DNA from: Actinomyces sp. | Lineage (GTDB): Bacteria; Actinomycetota; Actinomycetes; Actinomycetales; Actinomycetaceae | DNA length: 39,692 bases | Direction of reading: 5' to 3' | NCBI RefSeq assembly: GCF_030530635.1 | Contig: NZ_JAUMUL010000007.1 | Location: forward strand, 39,004 to 78,695 | Shown: positions 23,452-31,008 of the stretch, one piece after another | How the letters are laid out: every line of letters starts with the position of its first letter | Numbering within the stretch: the first letter of the stretch is position 1 | Program-made: the position numbers and the translations under genes | Notes under the pieces: generated by a model | Database searches by the model: none | Told to the model about the DNA's origin: nothing | The model's input: only the letters and a program-made list of their open reading frames with translations

Positions 23452-24576
23452 ATGGCAACCAAGCGCATCGGAATCCTGACTGCCGGCGGCGACGCGCCGG
23501 GACTCAACGCCGCGATCCGCGGCTTCGGCAAGGCGGCCGTCGCCGAGCACGGCTGGAAGCTGATCGGCTTCCGTGACGGCATGCGCGGCCTGGCGGAGAA
23601 CCGGTACACCGAGCTGAATGCGAAGGCCCTTTCGGGCATCCTGACCACCGGCGGCACCATGCTGGGTACCAGCCGGGACAAGGTGCACCGCATGATGGTG
23701 GACGGCGAGGTCCGGGACATGATTCCGACCATCGTGGAGAACGTCGAGAAGGACAAACTCGACGCCCTGGTGTGCCTGGGTGGTGGCGGCACCGCCAAGA
23801 ACGCCCGTCGGCTGATGGATGCGGGCATAAACGTGCTGCACCTGCCCAAGACGATCGACAACGACATCGTGCACACCGACTCCTCTTTCGGCTTCTCCAC
23901 CGCCCTGGAGATCGCTACCGAGGCGGTGGACCGCCTGCACTCGACGGCGCACTCCCACCACCGCATCATCCTCACCGAGATCATGGGCCACCGAGCCGGC
24001 TGGCTGGCCCTTGGCGCCGGCGTGTGCGGAGGCGCAGACGTGATCCTGCTGCCGGAGGTGCCCTACTCGGTGGAGGCGATCGCAGAGAAGATCGAGCGGC
24101 GCCGCAAGCACGGTTCGACCTTCTCCGTCGTCGCCGTGGCGGAAGGAGCCCGCAGCGTCAAGGATGCCGAGGAACTGGCTCATGCGCAGGCGCTGGTCAA
24201 GGACGCGTCCAGCCCGGAGCTGAAGGCCCTGGCCAAGAAGGGCGTCAAGGCGTTGGAGGCCTCCCACCGTGCCAACACCTTCACGCTCGCCGAGCAACTG
24301 GAGGCCGCCACCGGCCTGGAGGCGCGCGTCTCCATCCTGGGCTACGTGCAGCGCGGCGGTACCCCGAATGCGGCCGACCGTCTGCTCGGCACTCGTCTGG
24401 GCGTGGCCGGGGCGAATGCGATCGCCGCCGGCAAGTACGGTGTCATGGTCGCCGATCGCGGGCACGACACGGCGCTGGTGCCGCTGAAGGAGGTCGCCGG
24501 CAAGGTCAAGTATGTGCCACGCGACCACGAGTGGATCAAGGCCGCCCGCGCCGTTGGCACAGCGCTGGGAGACTGA
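23452..24576 (+). CDS. pfkA: 6-phosphofructokinase, phosphoryl donor uncertain
   Basis: Phosphorylates fructose 6-phosphate in glycolysis; 374 residues. ILTAGGDAPGLNAAIRG opens the fold, PKTIDND (132-138) carries the catalytic Asp, and ILGYVQRGGTPNAADR binds substrate. In ATP enzymes the nucleotide site reads GGDG; here it is GGGGT (110-114), so the Asp equivalent to E. coli Asp103 is Gly112. Lys133 replaces the Gly124 of ATP enzymes, as in pyrophosphate-dependent and mixed group III forms. Actinomyces species are reported to use a pyrophosphate-dependent PFK, which fits. The mRNA is probably leaderless: CATACT ends 7 nt before the ATG and there is no ribosome site. Confidence 0.92.
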   Translation: MATKRIGILTAGGDAPGLNAAIRGFGKAAVAEHGWKLIGFRDGMRGLAENRYTELNAKALSGILTTGGTMLGTSRDKVHRMMVDGEVRDMIPTIVENVEKDKLDALVCLGGGGTAKNARRLMDAGINVLHLPKTIDNDIVHTDSSFGFSTALEIATEAVDRLHSTAHSHHRIILTEIMGHRAGWLALGAGVCGGADVILLPEVPYSVEAIAEKIERRRKHGSTFSVVAVAEGARSVKDAEELAHAQALVKDASSPELKALAKKGVKALEASHRANTFTLAEQLEAATGLEARVSILGYVQRGGTPNAADRLLGTRLGVAGANAIAAGKYGVMVADRGHDTALVPLKEVAGKVKYVPRDHEWIKAARAVGTALGD

Positions 24577-24689
24577 TATGCGGACGCACCTTAGGACTAA
24601 CCGGTTGTCGCCAAGGCACCTTCGCGGAGGTCCTCTCGCCAGTCCTGTTTTGTGACGCGACACCCAACTCAACACCCACCCTGCTATGG

Positions 24690-24708
24690 TTAGGACAACC
24701 TAACTATA
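24690..24708. promoter_or_regulatory. DtxR/IdeR-like iron box
   Basis: Starting at 24690 the sequence agrees at 13 of 19 positions with the DtxR/IdeR consensus (TTAGG at the left end, CTAAC in the right half). It also forms the dyad GTTAGG-ACAA-CCTAAC (24689-24704). It overlaps a possible -10 TATGGT (24685-24690) and lies 17 bp before the ABC transporter ATG, a place where an iron repressor would block transcription. The rest of 24577-24724 shows no gene. Confidence 0.55.
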
Positions 24709-24724
24709 TGGAAGGTGGTATTCG

Positions 24725-26284
24725 ATGTCGGTGGAACACCTCGCGGTCGCTGGAAGCGACGGCTATAACGCACCGCAGACTACATCTGAGGATGCGCAGC
24801 CACGCAGCACGGCCAACCCCGTCGGCATCGCAGTCGCACGGCAGGGCAGAGAGTTGGCCCTGAGCGCCGTGCTGGCTGTCGCCGGAGCCTTGGCCGGACT
24901 GGTGCCCTACATCATCGTGTTCCTTGTCGCCGATGAGCTATTTGTCATCAGATCCGGGCAACCACATCGAATCGTTACCTTCTCGATCTGGGCCGGGGTC
25001 GCGGTGGTCGCAAAGATTGTCCTCAGCGCCCTGGCCAACACGGTGTCACACACCGCCGCCTACCGTGTACTGGCCGATATACGGATCGCCCTGGCGGAGA
25101 AGCTCTCACGAATGCCCCTCGGACGGGTTCGGGCCTACAGCTCGGGCCACTTGAAGAAGGTGCTCCAGGACGACGTCGAACAGCTCGAACTCGGACTGTC
25201 TCACGCAATCCCCGACTTGGCCGCAGCCATTGCAGTACCACTGGCCAGTGTGGTGGCAATGACCTTCATGAACTGGCAGATGGCTCTGGCCTCACTGCTC
25301 ATGGTCGTTCTGACTGTCGCGCTTGTCATCTGGGGGATTCGGCGCGGAGCGGGCGTGGCGGCCGAGGAGTCGCAGGCCAAGACCAAGCTGAATACCGCTG
25401 TCATCTCCTTCTTACGAGGCATGAAGGAGATTCGTGGCTTTCTACCGGGGCCAACCGGATTCGCTGCTACCGATGCGGTCATCTCCGAGACCGAACGCAT
25501 CGAGAACACCAAGATGGAGCGGGGAATGTGGCAGGCGGTGGGATCTACCAAGCTGGTTGGCAGCGCGGTGCTGTTCTTACTGCCACTGGGGCTGTGGCTA
25601 GTGCACAGCGGCGCGCTGACATCGTCGTCGCTCATCTTCTTCCTGCTCGTGGGAACCGGATTCGCCCAGCCCCTACTGAACCTGACCATCAGTCTGGCCG
25701 TCTTGCAGTACCAGGTCGAAGCCGGGCTGAAGAACATCAACGAGATACTTCAGGAGCCGGACCTAGCCGGCCCTAGAACGCCGTTGGTGAACAACGGATA
25801 CGGGATTGAGTTCCGCTCTGTGCGCTTCTCCTACGGATCACAGGGGCCCGAAGTACTGCACGGAATCGATCTGGCCGTGCCCGCGGGCGGTTCTCTTGCA
25901 CTGGTCGGCCCCTCGGGAGGCGGGAAGTCGACGATCATGGGACTCCTGGCGCGTTTCCACGACCCAAGCGCAGGTCGTGTGTTGCTGGGAGGAGTGGATC
26001 TGCGCGACATGGATCCGGTCGCCCTCATGCAACAAGTCGCCTACGTCCAACAGGATGACTATCTGTTCACCGATACATTGCTCAACAACATCCGCATGGC
26101 CCGTCCCGATGCCACCGACGATGAGGTGTACGAGGCCGCCGAACGCGCCCGGGTTGCGGAGTTCGTGCCAGAACTCGCAGAAGGCTGGCAGACCGTCCTG
26201 CCTCCAGGCGGAGGAAACCTATCGGGGGGGGGCAGCGCCAGCGAATCTCGATTGCGCGAGCCATGCTCAAGGGCGCCGGGGTGA
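24725..26284 (+). CDS. Siderophore-type ABC transporter, N-terminal half (frameshifted)
   Basis: The first TMD-NBD unit of what should be one double ABC protein. The membrane domain (PYIIVFLVADELFVI and on, with GHLKKVLQDDVEQLELGLSHAIPDLAAAI (in two parts GHLKKVLQDDVEQLEL and GLSHAIPDLAAAI)) resembles YbtP/YbtQ and IrtA/IrtB, exporter-folded proteins that import siderophores. The NBD has Walker A GPSGGGKST and a Q-loop (AYVQQDDYLFTDTL). The frame breaks at a nine-G run inside LSGGQ (26224-26232). This reading then continues GSASESRLREP to a stop at 26284, 519 residues. Seven or ten Gs would restore one protein of about 1227 residues ending at 28410. The iron-like box upstream supports a role in iron uptake. 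Drug export is the alternative. Confidence 0.75.
   Translation: MSVEHLAVAGSDGYNAPQTTSEDAQPRSTANPVGIAVARQGRELALSAVLAVAGALAGLVPYIIVFLVADELFVIRSGQPHRIVTFSIWAGVAVVAKIVLSALANTVSHTAAYRVLADIRIALAEKLSRMPLGRVRAYSSGHLKKVLQDDVEQLELGLSHAIPDLAAAIAVPLASVVAMTFMNWQMALASLLMVVLTVALVIWGIRRGAGVAAEESQAKTKLNTAVISFLRGMKEIRGFLPGPTGFAATDAVISETERIENTKMERGMWQAVGSTKLVGSAVLFLLPLGLWLVHSGALTSSSLIFFLLVGTGFAQPLLNLTISLAVLQYQVEAGLKNINEILQEPDLAGPRTPLVNNGYGIEFRSVRFSYGSQGPEVLHGIDLAVPAGGSLALVGPSGGGKSTIMGLLARFHDPSAGRVLLGGVDLRDMDPVALMQQVAYVQQDDYLFTDTLLNNIRMARPDATDDEVYEAAERARVAEFVPELAEGWQTVLPPGGGNLSGGGSASESRLREPCSRAPG
26224..26232 (+). repeat. G9 homopolymer tract in the LSGGQ motif
   Basis: Nine consecutive G residues follow AACCTATC. 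The expected AAC CTA TCG GGG GGG CAG CGC CAG needs seven. Nine leave the downstream Walker B and second ABC unit in a different frame. It may be a phase-variation tract, a slippage site or a sequencing error. Confidence 0.8.
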
Positions 26285-28410
26285 TTCTGCTGGACGAGGC
26301 GACCGCCTTCCTCGACCCCGAAAGCGAACGGGGCGTAGAGGAGGCCTTGGCCGATCTGCGCAGGCACGCCACCGTGGTGACGATCGCGCACCGCCTGGGA
26401 TCGGTAACGGACTACGACCAAATCGCCTATGTTAACCACGGTAAGATCATCGATGTAGGGGCGCATCCTGAACTGCTGAAGCGCTGCCGGGAGTACGCCG
26501 AGCTGTGGTCCGCCTATCAGCAGGCTCAGGGATGGCACCTGGCATCCAACAGCGATCTGAAGGCAGCAACGCCGAGGCGACAAGGCGGGGCCAACGCGAA
26601 CCCGGTTGCCAACAGCCCTCGTAGCCACCATCTGCGGCGCGACACCCGCGGCGAAGTCGACACTCCCACGGTGACGGCCCGGGTACGAGGGTTGTCGAAG
26701 CTGGGAACAGTGAAGCAGTGGCTGTCGCTGCTGGGGGCGCATCGGCAAGATCTGTGGCGTCGGGGCATTTGGTGGATCATGCTGGACGGCGTTCTGGGGA
26801 GCGCACCTCTAGTCATCGTTCTACTGGCCCTGCTCGAGGTGCTCGGTACAGGTGTTAGCGCAGACTCTTGGTGGCGCTTCGGCTTGCCGCTACTCGCTAT
26901 ATTCGCGGCGCGCTGGCTCGTCGGGGTGGCGCTGTCCTCGACCTGGTGGAAGTCCGCCAATGCCGCCATCGCAGCTCTGCGTCGGGGAGTACTGACTCAT
27001 TTGCGGCGGATTCCACTTGGGGAATACGCCCGACTCGACGTTGGCCGCAATGCCACACTCGTGAACTCTGATCTTCCCCTGGTCGACTTCACGAATCTTC
27101 CCGCAAAGGTAATGCAGGGAGTGATCCAGCCCCTATTGGCTGGTGCTGTGCTGATGATCCTCGATTGGCAGCTCGCGTTCGCTGCCCTGTCCGGTCTGCC
27201 GATATTCCTGCTGTTGCTGCGTCTGTCGGACCGCGCACAACGAACGGTGCTCGGAGAGGTGACCCGGGAGCGTTCTCAGGCAACCAGCGACCTGCTAGAG
27301 CTGGTCCACGGAACCGCGGTCCTGCGCGCCAACCCCGATGCGCCGCAGGTGAGTCGTTACCATGCGGCGGTAGAACGCCTGCGCCGGGCCAGTGTGGCCA
27401 TGGCAGTGCGGACCAGTCCGCTCAGTTCGCTGGCCTCGGTGGCGTTGGAACTCGGCTTCGGGGTTCTTGTGCTGCTCGTGAGCGTGCGGACGACCAACCA
27501 AACCCTGTCTCAGGACGTAGCGATTCTGCTGCTGGTCGCGTCTTTGAACCTGTATCGGCCGTACCAGGAGCTCATGGACCTGTCCAGCTACCGGCATCTG
27601 CAATCCCATATCGTCACGCGCCTGGCGGAGATCTGGGATGTGGATCCCATGCCCGACACTCCCTCTGGCACAGCCGCGAACGCTGCGGTGGAGATGCACG
27701 ACGTCGGATTCAGTTACGAACCGGACCGCCCGATTCTGGTGAACGTGTCCTTCTTGGCGCAACCGGGCGAGATCACCGCACTCGTGGGACCATCGGGAGC
27801 CGGCAAGTCCACGGTAACCAACCTCATTGCGCGCTTCTGGGATGTCGACTCTGGCAGCGTAACGATCGGGCGCTGCGATGTCCGTGAACTCGGTCAGGAG
27901 GAACTTTCAGACCTGGTAACCACCGTGTACCAGGATGTGTATCTGTTCCCCTCGACAGTACGGGAGAATCTGTCCATGGGAACCGACGTCGACGACGCTC
28001 GTCTCGAAGAGGCTCTGCGTGCCGCGCAGGCGTGGGACTTCGTGGACAAACTGCCGGACGGCCTCGACAGCGAGCTCACGGAAGGCGGACTCAACTTGTC
28101 GGGCGGCCAGCGTCAGCGCCTGGCGATCGCGCGGGCGCTGGTCAAGGACGCCCCGATTCTCCTCCTTGACGAGGCGGTAGCGGCGGTTGATCCACAGACC
28201 GAGGTCAGGATTCAGGAGGCGCTTGGGAACCTGGTACAGGAGCGCACCGTAATCGTGGTCGCGCACCGGCTGAACACCGTTAAGCAAGTGGATCAGATCG
28301 TCGTATTGGACGATCACATCGTGGAAGCCGTAGGCACGCATACTGAGCTTCTAGCGTCGTCCCCCACTTATCACAGACTGTGGGAGGCGAACAAGGCAAC
28401 ATCCAGGTAA
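26263..28410 (+). CDS. Siderophore-type ABC transporter, C-terminal half (frameshifted)
   Basis: The frame that resumes after the G9 tract. It first completes the NBD of the N-terminal unit (GVILLDEATAFLDPES Walker B and D-loop, VTIAHRLGSV H-loop). A linker of about 70 residues (HLASNSDLKAATPRRQ to GLSKLGTVKQWL) leads to a full second unit: a membrane domain of six helices (LVIVLLALLEVLG, LLAGAVLMILDWQLAF and others) and an NBD with GPSGAGKST, NLSGGQRQRLAIARAL, ILLLDEAVAAVDPQ and VIVVAHRLNTV. The ATG at 26263 (MLKGAGVIL) lies inside a domain and is unlikely to be a real start, so this half is probably only made as part of the fused protein. 715 residues as written. Confidence 0.75.
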   Translation: MLKGAGVILLDEATAFLDPESERGVEEALADLRRHATVVTIAHRLGSVTDYDQIAYVNHGKIIDVGAHPELLKRCREYAELWSAYQQAQGWHLASNSDLKAATPRRQGGANANPVANSPRSHHLRRDTRGEVDTPTVTARVRGLSKLGTVKQWLSLLGAHRQDLWRRGIWWIMLDGVLGSAPLVIVLLALLEVLGTGVSADSWWRFGLPLLAIFAARWLVGVALSSTWWKSANAAIAALRRGVLTHLRRIPLGEYARLDVGRNATLVNSDLPLVDFTNLPAKVMQGVIQPLLAGAVLMILDWQLAFAALSGLPIFLLLLRLSDRAQRTVLGEVTRERSQATSDLLELVHGTAVLRANPDAPQVSRYHAAVERLRRASVAMAVRTSPLSSLASVALELGFGVLVLLVSVRTTNQTLSQDVAILLLVASLNLYRPYQELMDLSSYRHLQSHIVTRLAEIWDVDPMPDTPSGTAANAAVEMHDVGFSYEPDRPILVNVSFLAQPGEITALVGPSGAGKSTVTNLIARFWDVDSGSVTIGRCDVRELGQEELSDLVTTVYQDVYLFPSTVRENLSMGTDVDDARLEEALRAAQAWDFVDKLPDGLDSELTEGGLNLSGGQRQRLAIARALVKDAPILLLDEAVAAVDPQTEVRIQEALGNLVQERTVIVVAHRLNTVKQVDQIVVLDDHIVEAVGTHTELLASSPTYHRLWEANKATSR

Positions 28411-28428
28411 GTCACCCCACAGAACAGC

Positions 28429-28719
28429 TCATCGCAGCGACCGGTACACCTCACGTCGGTGCGCGACGCGTAAGACCGGCACCAGCAGCACATCATCGCT
28501 GACCTCGTAGACCACCCGGAAGTCGCCCGCCCTCACGCGCAGTTCGCCTTCTCCGCCAGCAAGTTTCTTGACGCCGGGTGTCCACGGGTCTTCTGAGACC
28601 CGCCCAATCAGGGCCGTTACTCGGCAATGGTCACCAACAGGGAGCTTGCGTATCTGCTTGGCCGCCGACGCGTGGGCTGGGGCCGGGAATTCGCCACCTG
28701 GGTGGGGGAGCAGAACCAC
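28429..28719 (-). CDS. RelE/ParE-like toxin, orphan, possibly degenerate
   Basis: The C-terminal two thirds read like a RelE toxin: SAAKQIRKLPVGDHCRVTALI (in two parts SAAKQIRKLP and VGDHCRVTALI), VKKLAGGEGELRVRAGDFRVVYEV (in two parts VKKLAGGEGE and LRVRAGDFRVVYEV), then VPVLRVAHRREVYRSL. The N-terminus is odd: EVVLLPHP is separated from AAKQIRKLP by GGEFPAPAHAS, an 11-residue insert compared with the usual family start. A GTG at 28719 gives 96 residues; the same frame stays open to 28791. No antitoxin gene lies on the same strand next to it. It is either a lone toxin or a decaying one, and it faces the tail of the ABC gene. Confidence 0.55.
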   Translation of the reverse strand: MVLLPHPGGEFPAPAHASAAKQIRKLPVGDHCRVTALIGRVSEDPWTPGVKKLAGGEGELRVRAGDFRVVYEVSDDVLLVPVLRVAHRREVYRSLR

Positions 28720-28817
28720 TTCACAGCACCCTGGTGGACCGGATCGTCTCCGGCTACCCGGCCGCCGGCTCAGGGCGGCCGTAGCCGACATCTCTCTTGA
28801 GCGTGACGCATTCGATG

Positions 28818-28849
28818 TGACATCATTGCTGTCATATGGATAGTGTCAC
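28818..28849. promoter_or_regulatory. TGTCA-repeat operator candidate before vapBC
   Basis: TGACA (28818-28822) is inverted against TGTCA at 28830-28834, which recurs at 28844-28848; the outer GTGAC and GTCAC also pair. The cluster is 19 bp before the antitoxin start, where autoregulating VapB-type antitoxins usually bind. A strong GGGGAG ribosome site follows at 28856-28861. Confidence 0.45.
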
Positions 28850-28867
28850 CGACTTGGGGAGACAACG

Positions 28868-29101
28868 TTGGCAACTTTGACAATTAGGAATCTTGACGAC
28901 GGTACGCACGCCCGCCTGCGTCAACTCGCAGCGCAGCACAACCGCTCGGTTGAGGCCGAAGTCAGGCATGTGCTTGACGAAGCCGCAGCCCGCCCGACGA
29001 AGAACATCGCCCTGGCGCTGCGGGAGGCGGCGCTAGCCGTCGGCGGTCTCGATCTGGAACTTCCACCCAGGGAGAACGAGACGAGGGCAGTCGACCTGTG
29101 A
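28868..29101 (+). CDS. FitA/VapB-type antitoxin (ribbon-helix-helix)
   Basis: A 77-residue antitoxin of the FitA kind. The N-terminus MATLTIRNLDDGTHARLRQLAAQHNRSVEAEVRHVLDEAA (here in two parts: ATLTIRNLDDGTHARLRQLA and AQHNRSVEAEVRHVLDEA) is a ribbon-helix-helix DNA-binding domain. The C-terminal part (GGLDLELPPRENETRAVDL) would bind the PIN toxin. The start is TTG at 28868, supported by GGGGAG six bases earlier and by conservation of ATLTIRNL. It overlaps the toxin gene by 4 bp. Confidence 0.85.
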   Translation: MATLTIRNLDDGTHARLRQLAAQHNRSVEAEVRHVLDEAAARPTKNIALALREAALAVGGLDLELPPRENETRAVDL

Positions 29102-29547
29102 CCGTACTTCTCGACACCAATGTCGTATCCGAGGGCATGAAACCCGACTGCGATCCCGCGGTCTTGAGCTTTCTTGAGTCGGCGGGGCACGAGTTCTTCC
29201 TCTCAACCATTACCGTCTTCGAGTTGCTGAACGGGGTCAAGCAGTTGCCCGACGGACACAGACGCAAGCAGTTGGAACGCTCTATCGCGGCTGTACTCGA
29301 GAGCTACAGCTTCAACACACTCGCCATCGACTCATCCGTGAGCAGTGCAGCCGCAGAGGCATCGGCCGAGCGCCGCTCGCAGGGCCGCCCGGCGGATCTG
29401 GCCGACCTGCTGATCGCGGGAACTTGCCTGGCTAATGGGCTTACTCTCGCCACGCGGAACGTAAAGGACTTCACCGGCATCACCGGGCTGACCGTCGTCA
29501 ACCCATTCGAACGGAGCGAGACACGTCTGCCGACGAACGGTCATTGA
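29098..29547 (+). CDS. vapC: PIN-domain ribonuclease toxin (VapC/FitB type)
   Basis: A 149-residue PIN-domain toxin, a metal-dependent RNase held inactive by the preceding antitoxin. The acidic cluster is intact: Asp6 in LLDTNVVSE, Glu42 in TVFELLNG, Asp99 and Asp102 in ADLADLLIAG, and Asp123 in ATRNVKDF. VapC proteins of this type often cleave tRNA or rRNA, but the target here cannot be read from the sequence. GTG start overlapping the antitoxin stop (GTGA). The last 12 or so residues are variable. The pair looks functional. Confidence 0.88.
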   Translation: MTVLLDTNVVSEGMKPDCDPAVLSFLESAGHEFFLSTITVFELLNGVKQLPDGHRRKQLERSIAAVLESYSFNTLAIDSSVSSAAAEASAERRSQGRPADLADLLIAGTCLANGLTLATRNVKDFTGITGLTVVNPFERSETRLPTNGH

Positions 29548-29599
29548 CCGCAGCAGCCGACTCAGGATTGCCGGGGAGGAGATAGCACTGTTGCTCGGG

Positions 29600-29629
29600 T
29601 TGCCGCCACTAACCAGCGTCAACTATGAT
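29600..29629 (+). promoter_or_regulatory. Promoter of the small HTH gene
   Basis: TTGCCG (29600-29605), 18 bp, TATGAT (29624-29629). The expected start point at about 29636-29637 coincides with the ATG at 29637, and no ribosome site is present, so translation should be leaderless. Confidence 0.6.
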
Positions 29630-29636
29630 TGACTGC

Positions 29637-29831
29637 ATGAAGACGCTGATCGGTGCTGACGACGACGCGCCGCTGAAGGAACTCGGGCGCATTGTGCGCG
29701 CCCGCAGAGAGTTGGACGCCGCCGAGGAGGTTGCCGTGCGTCGAGCACGCAACGCCGGCCACTCCTGGACCGCCATCGGTGCCGCGCTAGGCATAAGCAA
29801 ACAGGCTGTGCATCGCCGGTACGGCAAGTGA
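29637..29831 (+). CDS. Small helix-turn-helix protein
   Basis: A 64-residue protein: a charged N-terminal helix (LGRIVRARRELDAAEEVAVRRARN, in two parts LGRIVRARRELDA and AEEVAVRRARN) and a C-terminal HTH, HSWTAIGAALGISKQAVHRRYG. This is the pattern of small actinobacterial DNA-binding proteins with a sigma-4 or resolvase-like HTH. I chose ATG 29637 because the -10 TATGAT covers the earlier ATG at 29625. The LacI gene begins 31 bp after the stop with its own ribosome site, so the two may be co-transcribed. Function unknown. Confidence 0.65.
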   Translation: MKTLIGADDDAPLKELGRIVRARRELDAAEEVAVRRARNAGHSWTAIGAALGISKQAVHRRYGK

Positions 29832-29862
29832 ACTCCGTGAATCTAGCGGGGGAGAGCGTCAC

Positions 29863-30897
29863 ATGAACGCGACGCCGACAATCGCGGATCTTGCACGCGC
29901 CCTCAACTTGTCGATCTCATCAGTCTCGTATGCGCTCAACGGGCACAAGGGAGTAAGTGAGGCCACTAGAAGACGCGTGATCGAATACGCCTCACGAGTA
30001 GGGTACCGCGCGAACTCCTCCGCTCGAGCCCTCTCCAGCGCTCGCACCAGCAGCATCGGCATCGTCATCCGGGACGACTACGCCGTCATCCGGACCGAGC
30101 CCTACTATCTGCGTTTTCTAGCGGGTGTAGCTGCGACCCTGGAAGGCACAGAAGTTGAGTTGATCGTCAAGCTCACGGAGGCCGGTCTGGGCGACGAACT
30201 CGCGATCTATCGCCGCTGGGCGGCCGAGAGCCGCGTAGATGGCGTCATTCTGATTGACGAGACGGTGGACGATCCCCGCACAGACCTGGTGCAGTCCCTG
30301 GGCCTGCCCGCGGTACTCCACGGCACCAGTCCGCCCAGGAACACCGAGCTACCCGGCATCCTCATTGATGACGCCCTCGACTCCGCCACGCTCGTGGAGC
30401 ATCTGGCGCAACAGGGAGCGCGTCGAGTGCTGCACGTGGCGGGACCTATGCGCCACCGCCATGAAATCCGTCGCTTGCAGACCGTTGCCGCTGAATGCTC
30501 TGCGCGCAGCCTCGACTACGGTTCACTCACCGGCTCATACGCACTCTCGCACGGTCAGCACGCCGCGGACGTACTCGCTGCACAGACCGCCACGGAGCGC
30601 CCCGATGCGATCATCGCCGCCAACGACCTGGTGGCCGTCGCGGCGTGCCGCCGGTTGACCGAGCTGGGCATCGCAGTTCCCGACGACTGTCGCGTCGTGG
30701 CCTGGGACAACTCCGTGCTGTGTGAAATCGCCGAGCCCCCGATCAGTGCCCTGGATCGTCATCCCGAACGCTGCGGCAGCAGGGCGGCGCAAATGCTGCT
30801 CGAGTGCCTTCACGGTGCAGATGCGGCGGCGCCCGAGGTGGCCGAGCCGAGCGAGCTCATCGTAAGGCGGTCCTCAGTGCCGACTGGTGACGCCTGA
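29863..30897 (+). CDS. LacI-family transcription regulator
   Basis: A 344-residue repressor with an N-terminal LacI HTH (TIADLARALNLSISSVSYALNGHKGVSEATRRRVIEYASRVGYRAN, here in parts TIADLARALNLSISSVSYAL and EATRRRVIEYASRVGYRAN), the hinge helix SSARALSSARTSSIGIVI, and a periplasmic-binding-like ligand domain (RVDGVILIDE, LAQQGARRVLHVAGP, PDAIIAANDLVAVAACRRL, CRVVAWDNS). It lies just upstream of the sugar ABC transporter genes, with a perfect 18-bp LacI-type palindrome over their promoter, so it most likely represses that operon until the sugar or a derivative binds. A GGGGGAGAG ribosome site precedes the ATG. Confidence 0.9.
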   Translation: MNATPTIADLARALNLSISSVSYALNGHKGVSEATRRRVIEYASRVGYRANSSARALSSARTSSIGIVIRDDYAVIRTEPYYLRFLAGVAATLEGTEVELIVKLTEAGLGDELAIYRRWAAESRVDGVILIDETVDDPRTDLVQSLGLPAVLHGTSPPRNTELPGILIDDALDSATLVEHLAQQGARRVLHVAGPMRHRHEIRRLQTVAAECSARSLDYGSLTGSYALSHGQHAADVLAAQTATERPDAIIAANDLVAVAACRRLTELGIAVPDDCRVVAWDNSVLCEIAEPPISALDRHPERCGSRAAQMLLECLHGADAAAPEVAEPSELIVRRSSVPTGDA

Positions 30898-30916
30898 ATC
30901 CTCAAGGCGCCCACCC

Positions 30917-30945
30917 TTGACACCTACCCGCACTGGTTCTACTCT
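30917..30945 (+). promoter_or_regulatory. Promoter of the sugar-uptake operon
   Basis: A perfect -35 TTGACA (30917-30922), 17 bp, then TACTCT (30940-30945). The operator palindrome begins two bases after the -10 and covers the transcription start. Confidence 0.75.
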
Positions 30946-30947
30946 GT

Positions 30948-30965
30948 TACCGAAGCGCTTCGGTA
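30948..30965. promoter_or_regulatory. LacI-type operator
   Basis: TACCGAAGCGCTTCGGTA is a perfect 18-bp palindrome with the central CG of LacI-family sites. It covers the +1 region of the promoter at 30917-30945, an arrangement that blocks initiation. The regulator at 29863-30897 is the obvious binder. Confidence 0.8.
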
Positions 30966-31008
30966 GTACGCCTGGGTACGCCGACGCACGGTTTCAAGGA
31001 GGAAACCC

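Noticed and set aside
26263..26265. ATG as a genuine start of a second ABC gene
   Set aside because: It lies inside the first nucleotide-binding domain, after LSGGQ and before Walker B, with no ribosome site; the frame is better explained as the continuation of the upstream gene.
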